The notes under the pieces are model-generated. The model worked only from the letters and a program-made list of their open reading frames with translations, was not told where the DNA came from and did not search any database. Below are positions 1-10,640 of a DNA stretch of 64,000 nt, piece by piece; position 1 is the first letter of the stretch; the number at the start of each line of letters is the position of its first letter. Both the position numbers and the translations under genes were made by a program. This DNA is from Calycina herbarum (taxonomy: Eukaryota > Ascomycota > Leotiomycetes > Helotiales > Pezizellaceae). The DNA is taken from the NCBI GenBank assembly GCA_001414485.1, contig LLEY01000065.1, positions 1 to 64,000 of the forward strand. Direction: 5' to 3'.

Positions 1-169
1 ATATACTGATTCAGGGTGTGTACTGATTCAGGGGGAGTGTTGCTGGAATCGCTTAGAATCAGTAACACGTGATCTAGAACATTCTAGAATTGTAAATTTG
101 TATATAAATACATCCTTTCTCTTCCTCCATTTAAGAGGTTTAAGGTATAATAAAAGCATTTTTACAACA
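1..169 (+). mobile_element. 3' end of a Ty1/copia-type LTR retrotransposon
   Basis: The window opens in the last bases of an element interior, with a doubled ACTGATTCAGGG (5-16 and 22-33). A purine tract GGGGGAG then abuts a terminal repeat that starts TGTTG and ends CAACA. A polypurine tract directly before TGTTG...CAACA is the usual 3' layout of fungal copia elements. Unlike the DNA that follows, this segment keeps many CA and TG dinucleotides, so it was hardly touched by RIP. It interrupts gypsy copy A, whose readable sequence starts right after it. The rest of the element, including any pol gene, lies outside the window. Assignment to copia rests on terminal structure only. Confidence 0.6.
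38..169 (+). repeat. Short copia-type LTR (132 bp)
   Basis: It starts TGTTGCTGG and ends TTTACAACA, so it has the TGTTG/CAACA inverted ends. Inside is a TATA-like TATATAAATA near 110 and an AATAAA-like AATAAAAG near 150, in the order expected for promoter and polyadenylation signals of an LTR. The partner 5' LTR is not in the window. Confidence 0.6.
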
Positions 170-3100
170 ATAAGAAATAACCTTAAAATAATAACTTTAG
201 TTAGCCTAATTACTAGATAATAAACTATTAAGAATAAAGAACCTATATATAACTAACTATAAATTAAGAGACCTACTTATCCTAAGGTTAGAGACGTATA
301 GAAGGTATACGATATTTCAGAAGAAACTAGTATATAGATATAGCAAGTCTTAATAGAATTTAAAAGACGAATTAAAAATCCTTTTTATAGAATAGTACTT
401 AAAGATATTATACTAAAAGAATTTAAGTAATATATTATAGTCGTATTAATTAAAGAGGATAGAATAGTATTTAGAGAATATAGTTTACTAAAGTTGTTTA
501 GTATACTATTCTAGAAGCGAAGAGAGCTTAATATTACTAAATAAGCTAAAACAGAACTAGAAGAATTTTACTATCCTCTAGTAAAAGAACTATAGTTTAC
601 TAAAATAGTTTAAGAAACAATAGTATAATAGATATAATATAAACTAAGTCTAACCTCGAATTAGTTATTATAGAAATAGTTTAAAGGAATCTTACTAGAA
701 CCTACTAAAATAGTAGAATATTATTAGATATATAAAGTAGTATTATTAGATAATAAAGAAGTAGTATTCTTCCCTTAGTCCTAGATTTAGACAGTTAAGG
801 AAAAGAACTTAAGAGACTATATATTTAAAATTTATTATATAAAACCAGAAATAAGTATACTAGAGGCTACTTTAGATTATCTATATATAAGAGAGCTATA
901 GTCTATAGAAGCTATTATAGAAACTAGTTATAAATAGATCTAATATAATTATAGACAAATACTAAAACAATTTATAAGAAGAATTCCTAGGATAATAAGA
1001 ATCCTAGAATATAGATTAGTATATAAGGTAGTATATACTAATAAGGAAAGAGTAAGATTCTTTCTATAGTATAAGAATAAAGAAAGAAGAAATTATAACT
1101 AAGAAAATCGATCTTTTAAAGTCTAATATATTAAAGTAAAGTTAAATACTACTTTAAAAGAAAAACAGTTAGTAGTAACTATAGAAATAAGAGAGAAGAA
1201 GTTATAAGTTATAATAGACTTAGGAGTAATAAGTAACTTTATTTTCCTAATAGCTTAAGAGAAGCTAAACGTTCTAATTAAAGAGATAAGACTATATTAA
1301 TTAGAAGTAGTTAATAGAATAGACGTTATATATTAAAATAAGATTATTAATTAGTAAACTATTCTAATAAGAATTAATATTAAAAAATACTATTTAAATA
1401 TATAATTTAATATTATTAAAATAGGAAGTAAGGAAGTAATACTTAGTATACTATAGATTTAAGAATATAATCTAGAAATCAACTAGAAAGCTAGGAAGAT
1501 AACTTTTAATTAATATAAATATAAGAGTTTATATTTATAACTTTAAAGCTAGAACAAGGTTAGCGCTACCTCTTCTAAAGCACTAGAACACCTTACCTAG
1601 GGTCTTCTATAAGTTAGTAAGAAAGCTAATAACGAAATATCTATATAGTATAGAGAATTTAAAGCTTTGTTCAAGAACCTAGAAGATTTATAAGCTTTAC
1701 TAGAACATTACTTATAAGATTATAAGATTAAATTAAAAGAGGGTTATTACCTCTTAAAGTAGAAGCTTCAGTTATATAACTAGAAAAGCCTATAGAGAAT
1801 AGAGAGTTATATAAAAGAAGGTATTAAAAAAGAGATATATTAAAAGATCTAAGTTACTAATTACCTTAAATATACTTATTATTAAGAAGAAAGATAACCT
1901 AGATAAGAGAGTATATATTAATTATTAAGAAGTAAATCACGCTATAATTAAAGACGCTTATCCGCTACTACCTAGCTAATACTTATAAGATAAGTTAGAT
2001 AAGGTAGTACGATTTATGAAATTAGATTAATAAAACGCTTATAAACTTATATAAATAAAAACTAGAGACGAATAGAAGATAGTATTTACCTTATTATTAA
2101 GCCTTTATAAATATATAGTTATACTATTTAGACTTTATAATATACTAGCTATATATTAGAGATAAAATAATAATATTTTAAAAGATCTTCTAAAAGTAAT
2201 AGTAATTTATTACCTAAATAATATCTTAATCTTTTTAAAGAAAGAAGAAGAATATAAAGAATATATTAGAGAAGTTTTATAATAACTTATAAAAGTAAAC
2301 TCTTAGTTAAAACTCTTAAAATACAAGTTTAAAGTAACTTAGATACTTTTCTTAGAATAGGTATTTAACTTAAGAAAAATAGAAATAGATCTAGTAAAGA
2401 TCTAAGATATCTTAAACTAGAAATTACTAAAGAATATAAAAGATATATAGTCTTTTTTTAGATTTATAAACTTTTACTATCTATTTATATAAGACTATAT
2501 AAAGATTACTAAACTAATAATAATATTAGTTAAGAAAGCTATTAAATTTATTTAGAATAGATAAGCTAAGAACACTTTTTAAAAGATTAAAGTAAGGTTT
2601 ATAGAAAAACCTATTCTATATAACTTTAATATAGAAAAACTAAGTATAATCGAAATAGACGCCTTAGATATATTAGTAGGTACGATTTACTTATAACTAA
2701 ATAAAAAGGGAAAACTTATACCTATTATATATTATTTTAAAACATTTAACTTAGTATAATAAAACTATAGTATATTTAATAAAGAATTACTTACTATAGT
2801 ATTAGCTTTAGAATACTAGAGAATTTATTTATAGCTAGTAAAACACCTAGTTATAGTTTTATCTAACTATAAGAACTTTAAGACGTTTATAATAACTAAG
2901 GAACTTATAACTAGATAATTAGCTAGATAGTTAGAAATATTAAAAGGATTTAATATTATTATTTAACATATAAAAGGAACGTTAAATACTTAAGCTAACG
3001 CTCTTAGCTAAAAACCTAGATATAAGAGAAATAAAGAGTATAAGAAGATTATAATCTTAAAAACTCTTAAGAATAGAGACTTAGTACCTACTATATATAA

Positions 3101-4482
3101 AATCGTAGTAATAAATAATATTTAGATAAATAAAATTTAAAATATATATAAAGGTTATAACTAGTATATAAAAGGGAAATTATAAGTCCCTAGCTTGTAT
3201 ATAAAGGAATTTATATAGGAATACTATACTACGTCTACTTATAGCTACTAAGGAATTCGTAGAACCTTTTAGAGAATAAGATAATACTACTATATTAATC
3301 GATTATCTATAATAGTTAAGGAAGTAATAGTAGAATATAATACTTATACCTAGAATAAGGCTTTCTACTATACTTCTTATAGATAGATAAACACTACTCT
3401 AATACTATAGATATCTTAGAAATTAATATCTATAGATTTTATTATTAAATTACTAAAATCTAAAGATCTAATAATAAGAGTTAAGTATAATTCAATCTTA
3501 GTTATTATAGAATAACTTATAAAATATATAATTTTAGTAGTATATATAAAGTTAAGTATAGCTAAGGAATTAGTATTCGTATTCCTTAGAGAAGTAGTCT
3601 TAAGATATAAACTATCTAAAGAAATACTCTTAAATAGAGATAAACTCTTTACCTTAAAATTTTAGATTACTCTTATAGAATAATTAGGTATAAAAAGAAA
3701 GCTTTTAATAGCTTTTCACCTTTAAATAAATAGAGGAAACGAACGTATAAACTAAGTAGTAGAAATATACCTTTATTATTATATAAACTACTAGTAAAAC
3801 AACTAGGTAGAACTACTACTCTTAGCATAGTTTGCCTATAATAGTTTAGTAACAGAAATAATACTTATTATACTATTTTATACTAACTTTAGATATAAAT
3901 TATTAGTATATTAAGAACCACTGTCTATAACTATCGATAACTAACTTGCTTATATTTACGTCTTAAAAATCAAGAGTCTATATAAGGAACTTATAAAGGA
4001 CTTATAATTTATAATAGAAAGAAATATATACTATTATAATAAACGACGTAGTTAGGAGCTAATACTAAAAGAGAGGGATAGAGTCTACTTAGTATAAAAG
4101 AATATTAATATAAAAAGACTAAGTAATAAACTAGATTATAAAGAACTTAGACTATTTAAAATCAAATACGTTAAAGGACCTTTAAATTATAAATTAGTAC
4201 TACTAAAGATAATAAACATCTACCTAGTATTCTATATATCCCTACTCGAACTAGTACTACTAGGAGCACTACTAGCCCTATTTATAGAAATTTAACTAGT
4301 TAATCTAAATACTAAATATAAAGTCGAAAAGATTCTTAACTCTAAGATTATTAGAGGTAAGATTAAGTATTTAATTAAATAGTTAGATTACCTATATTTA
4401 GAAAATACTTAGGAACCTAGAAAAAACATTAACTAGTACTTAGAGGAACTTTAGAACTTCTATCGTTAAAACCTAAGGTTGC

Positions 4483-4983
4483 CTATATTAGGTAATCGAT
4501 AAGGAAGACCTTAAGGAAACTAGGATCGAGACCTAGGTCGAAAGCAGGGTCGGAAGCGGTAGGGGTAGAGTAGGCGGCCAGCCTAGCGGCCTCCTTTCTC
4601 CTTTCCTTCTCTTCTTTTTCTTTTTCCTTCTTCTCCTTAGCCTTATCTAGCTCTTAAAGAGTACTAAGTCTACGACGAAGCATCTATTGTTCTCGCTTAT
4701 TAAGAAGACGTTGCTACGCTCGAAGACAGAGAACCTTTAATATTACTTCCTACTAGGCTTAAAAGGCCTTTTCTTAGACCTAATAGACCGTCTCTTCCTC
4801 GACTTATAGACAGCGTTTCTACGAATTAAGAGATTCCTACTCAAAAGTTAAGGGTATTCGATTTTACTCCTCGATATTATAAGTTTTACTCTTCTTAGTA
4901 TACTCGGAACATTTCTTACCCCTAGTAATAGATACACATTAATAGCTAGACGTAGAGGTAAGACAGCGAGTATAAGGGGACAT
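4483..4983 (-). pseudogene. Antisense reading frame of gypsy copy A, RIP-interrupted
   Basis: On the strand opposite pol, between chromodomain and LTR, a frame starts with ATG at 4983 (MSPYT). It runs about 165 codons, broken only by TAG/TAA codons that fit RIP of CAG/CAA. The decoded product would be rich in Lys, Glu and Gln, with a likely coiled-coil stretch (EKKEKEKEEKERRKEA) and then LAAYSTP. Copy B has the same start and frame. Copies C and D, of a diverged family, have a related frame in the same place with shared spacing (K-C/Y-S-x-Y-T, then SK, then EQN). The end is uncertain because the frame runs on into the antisense of the chromodomain. Function unknown; it could be an accessory protein of the element. 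Confidence 0.45.
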
Positions 4984-5157
4984 TTCAGATCCTACTCGAT
5001 CGATACAGAGGGCGTTATTAATACGATTTTATTTTAGTTTGTCTTTTATAGATAGTGTTATTGAAAACATTATAGCAAGAGAAGGCTGCTGGCCTTCTGA
5101 CGGTATTTCTTAGGTCGTACTTAAGCGTAGGGACATGCTAGGCTAAGAAGGGGATAG

Positions 5158-5569
5158 TGTTACGAATTACGTGTAAGTATGTAACGAGTGAAGACTAGGC
5201 GGTGCCCTGACAGGTTAAGCACTATCGGAAACTCTTATAGGAAAAAGGATCCTTAGACTAGCTAAGCGATCCATGGATTTCTTTTAAGACATCACGTAAC
5301 CTAGTCGCCTGTCGACTAAAGCGATCAGGGCGAGCGACTAGAGCGATTAGAACGGGGGACTACAGTTCTATATAAGACTGGCACGTCTGCCATTAGATAG
5401 GAGCTTCGTGCTCAACTTTAGTTATCAATCTTATCATCTTGTTTAACATCTTTGATACAAGTAACGAGTTCACTTCCAAGTAAACAACCCGGCGCATCTG
5501 TACTTCTTATCTGCATACCAACCTTCGAGACTTAGTCATCTTTGTTTAGTTCGTTTGAGTTTCGTTACA
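5158..5569 (+). repeat. 3' LTR of gypsy copy A (412 bp)
   Basis: It starts TGTTACGAATTACG and ends TTTCGTTACA, with TG/CA termini. A TATA-like TCTATATAAG lies near 5370. It aligns with the 440-bp LTRs of copy B at 49003-49442 and 58846-59285. This LTR is far less RIP-mutated than the element body; for example it keeps GATCCATGG where copy B has GATCTATAG. It lies beside unmutated gene DNA, and its last bases are part of the neighbouring reading frame. Confidence 0.85.
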
Positions 5570-6515
5570 CTGTTGCTGGTGCAGGAGCGTTCAACACAGG
5601 TCTTGCTCTTGCCGTGTGGTCATCGTCGTCCTCAATAAAGTCACGATGCTTGTATCCACCGACGACACCAAAAATCTCACCCTCCATTAGATTCTCGTTA
5701 AATCCTGGGTTGATCATTTTGTGAACCTTAGCCAACTCGCGCACTCTCTCTCTCTCGTCAATTCCAAGTCTGGCCATCAAACTCTCCTCTTGTGCCTCCT
5801 TCAGGATTTTCTTTCCCTCGACCGCTCTCATGTAACTCTCGATATCTGGGCGTGGCGCTAAACTGAGAAGATTTTTTCTCTTCGAGGTGACTGCTGGAGG
5901 AGGGGATTCGGTTTTGTCCGGATGGTACCCGGGTTCCTCCTCGAATTTCCTTTGCTTTTCCTCGTCCTCCTTGTCATACGCTGCGAGCATGGCTCTGCAT
6001 TCATTTCCCTTTTCCTCCAGAGGGTTGGCCTTCATTTTTTTGGTAGGCATCTTCAACTCGTGCTCCTTTTTTCCGTCCTTGAGGTAGACTTTGGTTTCGA
6101 ATGCTGTCTTAATGCCAGGCTCGTCGAAGGTTTCGGGGACGATATCGTGTCTGAATGGAATGTTGTGCTCCACAGTTGTGGCTTGGAGATGAGGGGAGGC
6201 TGTCTCTTCGAAATCCCTCAGGGTCGGATCAGCCGGGAACACTGGCTCTAGTATGTCTTCTCGGACATCGGAGTCCTCCACGACGATGGCATTATCCTTC
6301 AGAAATTTATCTAAGTAGAAACCGTTCGCTGCTTTCTCATCTCTGATGCGGTTGACCTCTGGGGTGCTTGCTTCAACGCTTGGTTGGGGGAGGCTGTTCA
6401 TCAAAGCAAGACCCTTTTGGAATCCCTCACTGGCAAAAAGGGCTGCCTTTTGCTTCTCTGGGATGGGGTAAGTGCCCTGTCGCGGGACTGCGGTTCTCCT
6501 TATTCGTGGCGCCAT
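5565..6515 (-). CDS. Hydrophilic protein of unknown function, C-terminus cut by an LTR
   Basis: This is one uninterrupted frame of 316 codons. The ATG at 6515 is chosen because its context CCGCCATGG is ideal; an in-frame ATG four codons upstream (6527) has a poor context. The protein (MAPRIRRTAVPRQG...) is rich in Lys, Glu, Asp and Pro. It has acidic stretches such as EDDDD near the C-terminus, Lys/Glu-rich probable helices in the second half, and no signal peptide, membrane segment or catalytic motif that I recognise. I do not recognise the family. The last sense codon ends at the edge of gypsy copy A's LTR, and the stop TAA (5565-5567) is made by the LTR end (TGTAACG on this strand). The present C-terminus is therefore probably truncated. 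Base composition is normal, without RIP. Nothing else in the island clearly belongs with it. Confidence 0.7.
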   Translation of the reverse strand: MAPRIRRTAVPRQGTYPIPEKQKAALFASEGFQKGLALMNSLPQPSVEASTPEVNRIRDEKAANGFYLDKFLKDNAIVVEDSDVREDILEPVFPADPTLRDFEETASPHLQATTVEHNIPFRHDIVPETFDEPGIKTAFETKVYLKDGKKEHELKMPTKKMKANPLEEKGNECRAMLAAYDKEDEEKQRKFEEEPGYHPDKTESPPPAVTSKRKNLLSLAPRPDIESYMRAVEGKKILKEAQEESLMARLGIDERERVRELAKVHKMINPGFNENLMEGEIFGVVGGYKHRDFIEDDDDHTARARPVLNAPAPATV

Positions 6516-7770
6516 GGCGGTTGACAAGAAAGACTGATATCCGGTAGCTGTGAATAGTTATGATAAAAAATGGAGCGGAGCGATGCTTCTCAGAAGTTAG
6601 TTCCAATCCAACAAGAGGAATAAACAGGTGTGATAGACTACGTACAGGAACTGGGTAATTCACGAAAGAGATTGAGGAAGTTCAACTGGCTGAATAGCGA
6701 ACGTGTTGCTGAAAGATCGTAGAAGGCGATCGTAATCCTGCACACCCAAATCAGTACCCAAACCCCTCTGAAACATTTCCAATGGACCCAAGTGATGCAC
6801 CTACAAGTAATGTAACGAGCGTTATGATGATAATCAAAGAAACGAGCGCGTTTTGCATGAAAGTTACTCTGACGGGCGAAGTTGTTTGAGAGAGGAAGGA
6901 GCAGGCCTGACGAAGTCCTGGGGTGCTCTTTTAAAGACCAGCATAAGGCGCCCGCCTCACAGCGCGTTCCCAGAACATAATTCACATCAAAATTGACATT
7001 GTTTCTGTGTAGGCTGACGCGCTATCTTGGTGCTGCAGCAACCATCTTTTTGGGATTCACTGATCGTATGCTGAGAGGTATTGCTACTTTGGCTTGAACG
7101 ACTGCCAGACCAGCAGCATTAGGGGAGTGAGTCATAATGATCAATAATACTGCTTAGAGTATATACAATGGCATTATTGAGGTGAAAAGGAGTTTGTGGT
7201 TATAAGCAAGGGAGGTGTTAGGTGGAATAAGTTTCAGCGAGAGAGTCTTCATAGGGATAAATACATTAAATACAACGGTTGGAATATCTATTAGATATAT
7301 ATTTCTAGGAGAAACATAATTTGAAGATATTTTTTGAAGCTTCTATTCCTTTTGGGTAGTCTGTGAATTATGTAACCTCTCAAACACAAAAGATCCCTCC
7401 ACAAGCAAGCGCTTTATCCAAGTCCCACAAGGAAGCCCCAACACGTGAGCTCATTCACAGAAGTCACGAGAGTACGTTTTGCCCAAACTCTACCCACACA
7501 GCCTTACCTTGTGCTTTCAGCAAATAGCATTTCGCTACGTCCTTGTTTTCAAATTCCAGAAGTCATCCTCCTAAACAAACTATATCTCACCATGCTGTTG
7601 TGCTTGCGTTCCTCTATCATAGATCACCTTTTTCAGAACCTTGTAAATTATTCCACTCTAACAAACAAATTTTTATCAAATATTTGGTTTCCCTCCTTTA
7701 GAAGGTGACCATCTGTTTCATCTTTTCCGTCGTTGAGGGTTCTCAACCAGGTCACAAAGGCAAGGAGATG
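6516..7770. other. Non-RIP intergenic DNA upstream of the 316-codon gene
   Basis: CA and TG are at normal frequency. The open frames here (minus 6427-6663 and 6638-6985, plus 7445-7708) are short, have no recognisable motif and read like chance frames. The stretch next to 6515 must hold the promoter of the minus-strand gene, but I see no clear element. No RNA gene was recognised. Confidence 0.5.
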
Positions 7771-8175
7771 AATTGTTAAAGTTTGATATATTCTAAAGGC
7801 CTTCTAAAGGCCTTATAGTCTAAGACTTACTATAGCAAAATACGCCTAACTTGAAGCTACCTCCATTTCTCTATAACACAAGCTTGATATAAATTTACCA
7901 ACGAATAAAAATATATGAGTTTAATATATACTTATATAAATATACTAAAGCTAACTAGTAATAATAAGATAAAACAGGAGGTTTAAAACAACAAGAAAGA
8001 TATATTAAAATAGATACCCAAAAGAAAGAAACCTAGAAAGAATTATAGGTTTTAAGGAAACTAAAATCTCCAATCTACTAAGTTTGTTTAAGCCGACTAT
8101 GTATACTCAAAAATGGCGCTAGTACTACAGTATATTCGTAAGTAGTTATAGGAATCTCAGCGTAAGAAATGATTA

Positions 8176-8213
8176 GATTAGATTAGATTAACGGCTATTA
8201 ATCTAATCTAATC
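8176..8213. repeat. Perfect inverted repeat, 16-bp arms, 6-base loop
   Basis: The left arm GATTAGATTAGATTAA (8176-8191) and right arm TTAATCTAATCTAATC (8198-8213) are exact reverse complements around the loop CGGCTA. The left arm extends as a GATTA pentamer run from 8171. It could form a hairpin in DNA or RNA. It may be part of a small inverted-repeat transposon or an LTR relic; nothing here decides. Confidence 0.8.
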
Positions 8214-8230
8214 AATGATTTTTAGGTGTT

Positions 8231-8253
8231 AATTATTAATCAGATTAATAATT
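8231..8253. repeat. Perfect palindrome, 11-bp arms
   Basis: AATTATTAATC at 8231-8241 and GATTAATAATT at 8243-8253 are exact reverse complements around a single A. It lies 17 bp after the preceding hairpin. Both use TAATC/GATTA words, so they may share an origin. Confidence 0.75.
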
Positions 8254-8560
8254 AATTAATTGATTAAGTTGTACTTACACTGTATATAATTGATATACTT
8301 CTATTCACCTGTTTATTTTATATAAGAGGTATATATTCAGCTTACTTAGTCTCGGTAACTTAATCTTTGGTCCTTTAACAAGAGTGATTTTTATTATCAA
8401 TCCTTTTCAAACCTTTACCTTCTCTTGATATAGTATATTTCAACGAGGGGAAATATAACAGAGAAGTACTACGCGAGAGAATGTTAGGTCTTAGTATTAG
8501 TAGATACTATGTCTATAGAAGTAATTTCAACTGATCGAGCTTTTGTAATCTATATTTTAG

Positions 8561-9539
8561 AGGAATAAGGTCAGTGCTCTTATTAGATAGTTATCTAGTA
8601 ACTTTTTAATATATCCGATCTAATCTACTAAAGATAAATAGAACGGACTATACGCCTTACTTAAAGAAAATAGCCTTATTAGAATACTATATTACTAAGA
8701 GTAGGCTCTACTTTCGAAATAGACTATATATTCTAGATACTAAGCTTAGAGTCTAGCTTCTTTAGAAAATCTACGATTTAGTTAAGAGTAGTTACTCTAG
8801 TAAGAATAAGATATTTAAACTAGTATCCAGAGACTACTAGTAGTCTAAACTTTATAAGAATATTAAGTAATTTATTAAAGCTTATAAAAGTTATCTTTGA
8901 AATAAGTTCTTCTAGCTACGATATTAGAGTATCTTAAAACCTCTCTCTATTCCGACCTAGTAGTAGAAGAACCTGTCTATTAATTTTATAAAACCGATTA
9001 TAATAATAGATAGTTATAACTAGATTATAGTAGTTACTAATAGACTTACGAAGAACTATTATATTATTCTATATTATTTAAAGTAGACTACTATTAACTT
9101 AGCTTACTTATTTATATAAGACGTCTAGAAGCTTAATAGTTTACTAGACTCTATTATCTTTAATAGAGGCTTGTTATTTATTATAGTATTCTAGAAAACA
9201 GTCTACGATATATTATATATACGAATCGATCTTTCTACTATCTACTACTCTAAAACCGACGGCTAAACTGAAATCGCTAATAAATCTATTTCTAAGTATC
9301 TCTGCTAGTATATCGACTATACTTAAGAGAATTAGATTTAGTTCTTACTACTAGCTGAGTTTGTTATAAGAAACGTACGTAGTTCAGCTATAGATATATT
9401 ACTCTTCTTTATAAACAACGGTTACTATTCTTAAGTAAGCTTTAGCTCTTCTTAAACTACACCTGATTCTCAAAGCGTAGTTGCTAGTATAAATTTCGCT
9501 ACGAAGATAAGAGACGTCTTAGCACTTCTATATACGAAC
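8561..9539 (+). mobile_element. Gypsy fragment H: integrase part of a different Ty3/gypsy element
   Basis: Plus-strand frames read through RIP stops give a Ty3/gypsy integrase core. After a region resembling the RNase H/integrase link comes a block reading DRLTKN-like, then YYSKTDG followed by TEIANK near 9240-9280 (the HPQTDGQTE motif). Further on comes an LLLAEF block, the usual sequence after the catalytic glutamate. Its wording differs from the integrases of copies A-E, so it is a separate family. It stops where the LTR of gypsy C starts at 9540; no LTR of its own was found. Heavily RIP-mutated. Confidence 0.7.
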
Positions 9540-9994
9540 TATAACGAAACTAGTATCTAACTAATAATAAAGATATTAAGTTCGACGGTTAGTATATAGT
9601 AAAGAAGACAACTATCGTATTATATTTACTTAGAGGTAAACTTATTACTTATATTAAAGATATTAAAGTAAAGTAATAAGATTAATAACTAAAGTTAAGT
9701 ACGAAGCTTCTATTTAATAATAGACGTACTAGTCTTATATAGAACCTTCGTTCTCCTACTATCGCTTATATCGCTTACTAATACTATTAATATATCGCTC
9801 GTATTACCTGGCGATATAAGTAATATATATCACGTGATTTCTAATAGACTTCTAATAGTAAGATCCTAGAATCTCTAAATATCTCTATATTATAGATTCT
9901 CTCTTATATTACCTTCTATTTCCTAGACGTTTTATACTTTATTTAATTAGAGTACTATCTAAACTACTTACTACGTAAAATGTAATTCGTAATA
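9540..9994 (-). repeat. 3' LTR of gypsy copy C (455 bp)
   Basis: On the minus strand it starts TATTACGAATTAC (TG to TA by RIP) and ends GTTTCGTTATA. It pairs with the LTR at 16396-16858 and is much more RIP-mutated than that copy. Confidence 0.8.
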
Positions 9995-10220
9995 CTATTC
10001 TCTTCTTAGACTAGTGTATTCTTATACTTAAGTATAACCTAAGAAAATATTATTAAAAGACTAGTAGTCTTCTTTTCTTTTTATTATAACTCTCTCTACT
10101 TTATATTCTAAACTAAAGAGATATTATACTAACGCTTTCTTATAAATTAAACGAACTAGTAATAAAATACAATCTTATACTTACTATATAAACGTTTTAA
10201 AAAGAGTAATTCAACGATAT

Positions 10221-10640
10221 ATTATAATAGATAATAAATATTCTACTTATACTCTTTATAGTAAGCTCTGCGATATTAAGGAATAAAATAAGACTGTTTT
10301 ACTTCACTTCTAGAAGTCTTTTAATAAGTAATAGAAGAAGCTTTAGACTAAGAAAAAGAAGGCAATAATAAAGATCCTTTGTCTTAGAAAACTATAGCGT
10401 TTCTTAGACAAGTATAAATAAGAGATATTATAACATAGGCTCTTATCTTTAAATAAGCTAGATAAGGTTATAGAAAAAGAAAGGAAAGAAAGAGAATAGT
10501 AAGATAGAAAGAAAGAAAGAGAGGTAGAGATTACCTAGCTAGTAGCCTTATCTAATCTTATTAATCCTAACTCTACTCTCGATTTGTCTTTCTTTATAAC
10601 TTTCCTTTCTAACTATAAGATATAGATAAACCTAGGTTTT
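10221..10640 (+). pseudogene. Antisense reading frame of gypsy copy C, RIP-interrupted
   Basis: It runs opposite to pol, between the 3' LTR and the chromodomain. Decoded with RIP stops read as Gln, the frame gives NKYSTYTLYSK, then IKEQN, then a Lys/Glu/Gln-rich stretch with EKERKERE, and then a LAALSNPINP-like segment. Spacing matches the antisense frame of copies A and B, although pol has diverged between the families. The start codon could not be fixed because ATG is removed by RIP. Function unknown. Confidence 0.4.

Larger units (their letters stand above)
170..5569 (+). mobile_element. Gypsy copy A: RIP-inactivated chromovirus-type Ty3/gypsy element, 5' end missing
   Basis: Reading through RIP stops on the plus strand gives the standard pol order: an aspartic protease site near 1217 (IDLGV where IDSGA is expected), reverse transcriptase with YLNN at 2211-2222 (YLDD damaged by G-to-A changes), RNase H near 2650, a zinc-binding integrase N-terminus near 3150-3300, the integrase core from about 3430 to 3760, and a C-terminal chromodomain near 4316-4440. 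Integrase followed by a chromodomain defines chromoviruses. The 3' LTR is at 5158-5569. About 1.4 kb of 5' interior seen in copy C is absent, because the copia end and the window edge replace it. All stops are TAG or TAA that CAG, CAA or TGG codons would give after RIP. No protein can be made from it now. Confidence 0.9.
7771..8560. other. Transition zone from gene island to RIP block
   Basis: CA and TG become rarer from left to right. No coding frame is recognised. The zone has a doubled AAAGGCCTTCT near 7796-7815 and two perfect palindromes at 8176-8253, listed separately. It may include the eroded leader of the gypsy fragment that follows, but no LTR end could be fixed. Confidence 0.4.

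Noticed and set aside
4500..5157. Sense-strand coding in the gypsy A pol-to-LTR region
   Set aside because: The sense frames carry at least as many stops, do not keep a shared product between copies A and C and have no known domain; the antisense frame fits better.
7445..7708. Plus-strand 87-codon frame
   Set aside because: No domain, signal or splice logic, and composition like the spacer around it; most likely chance.
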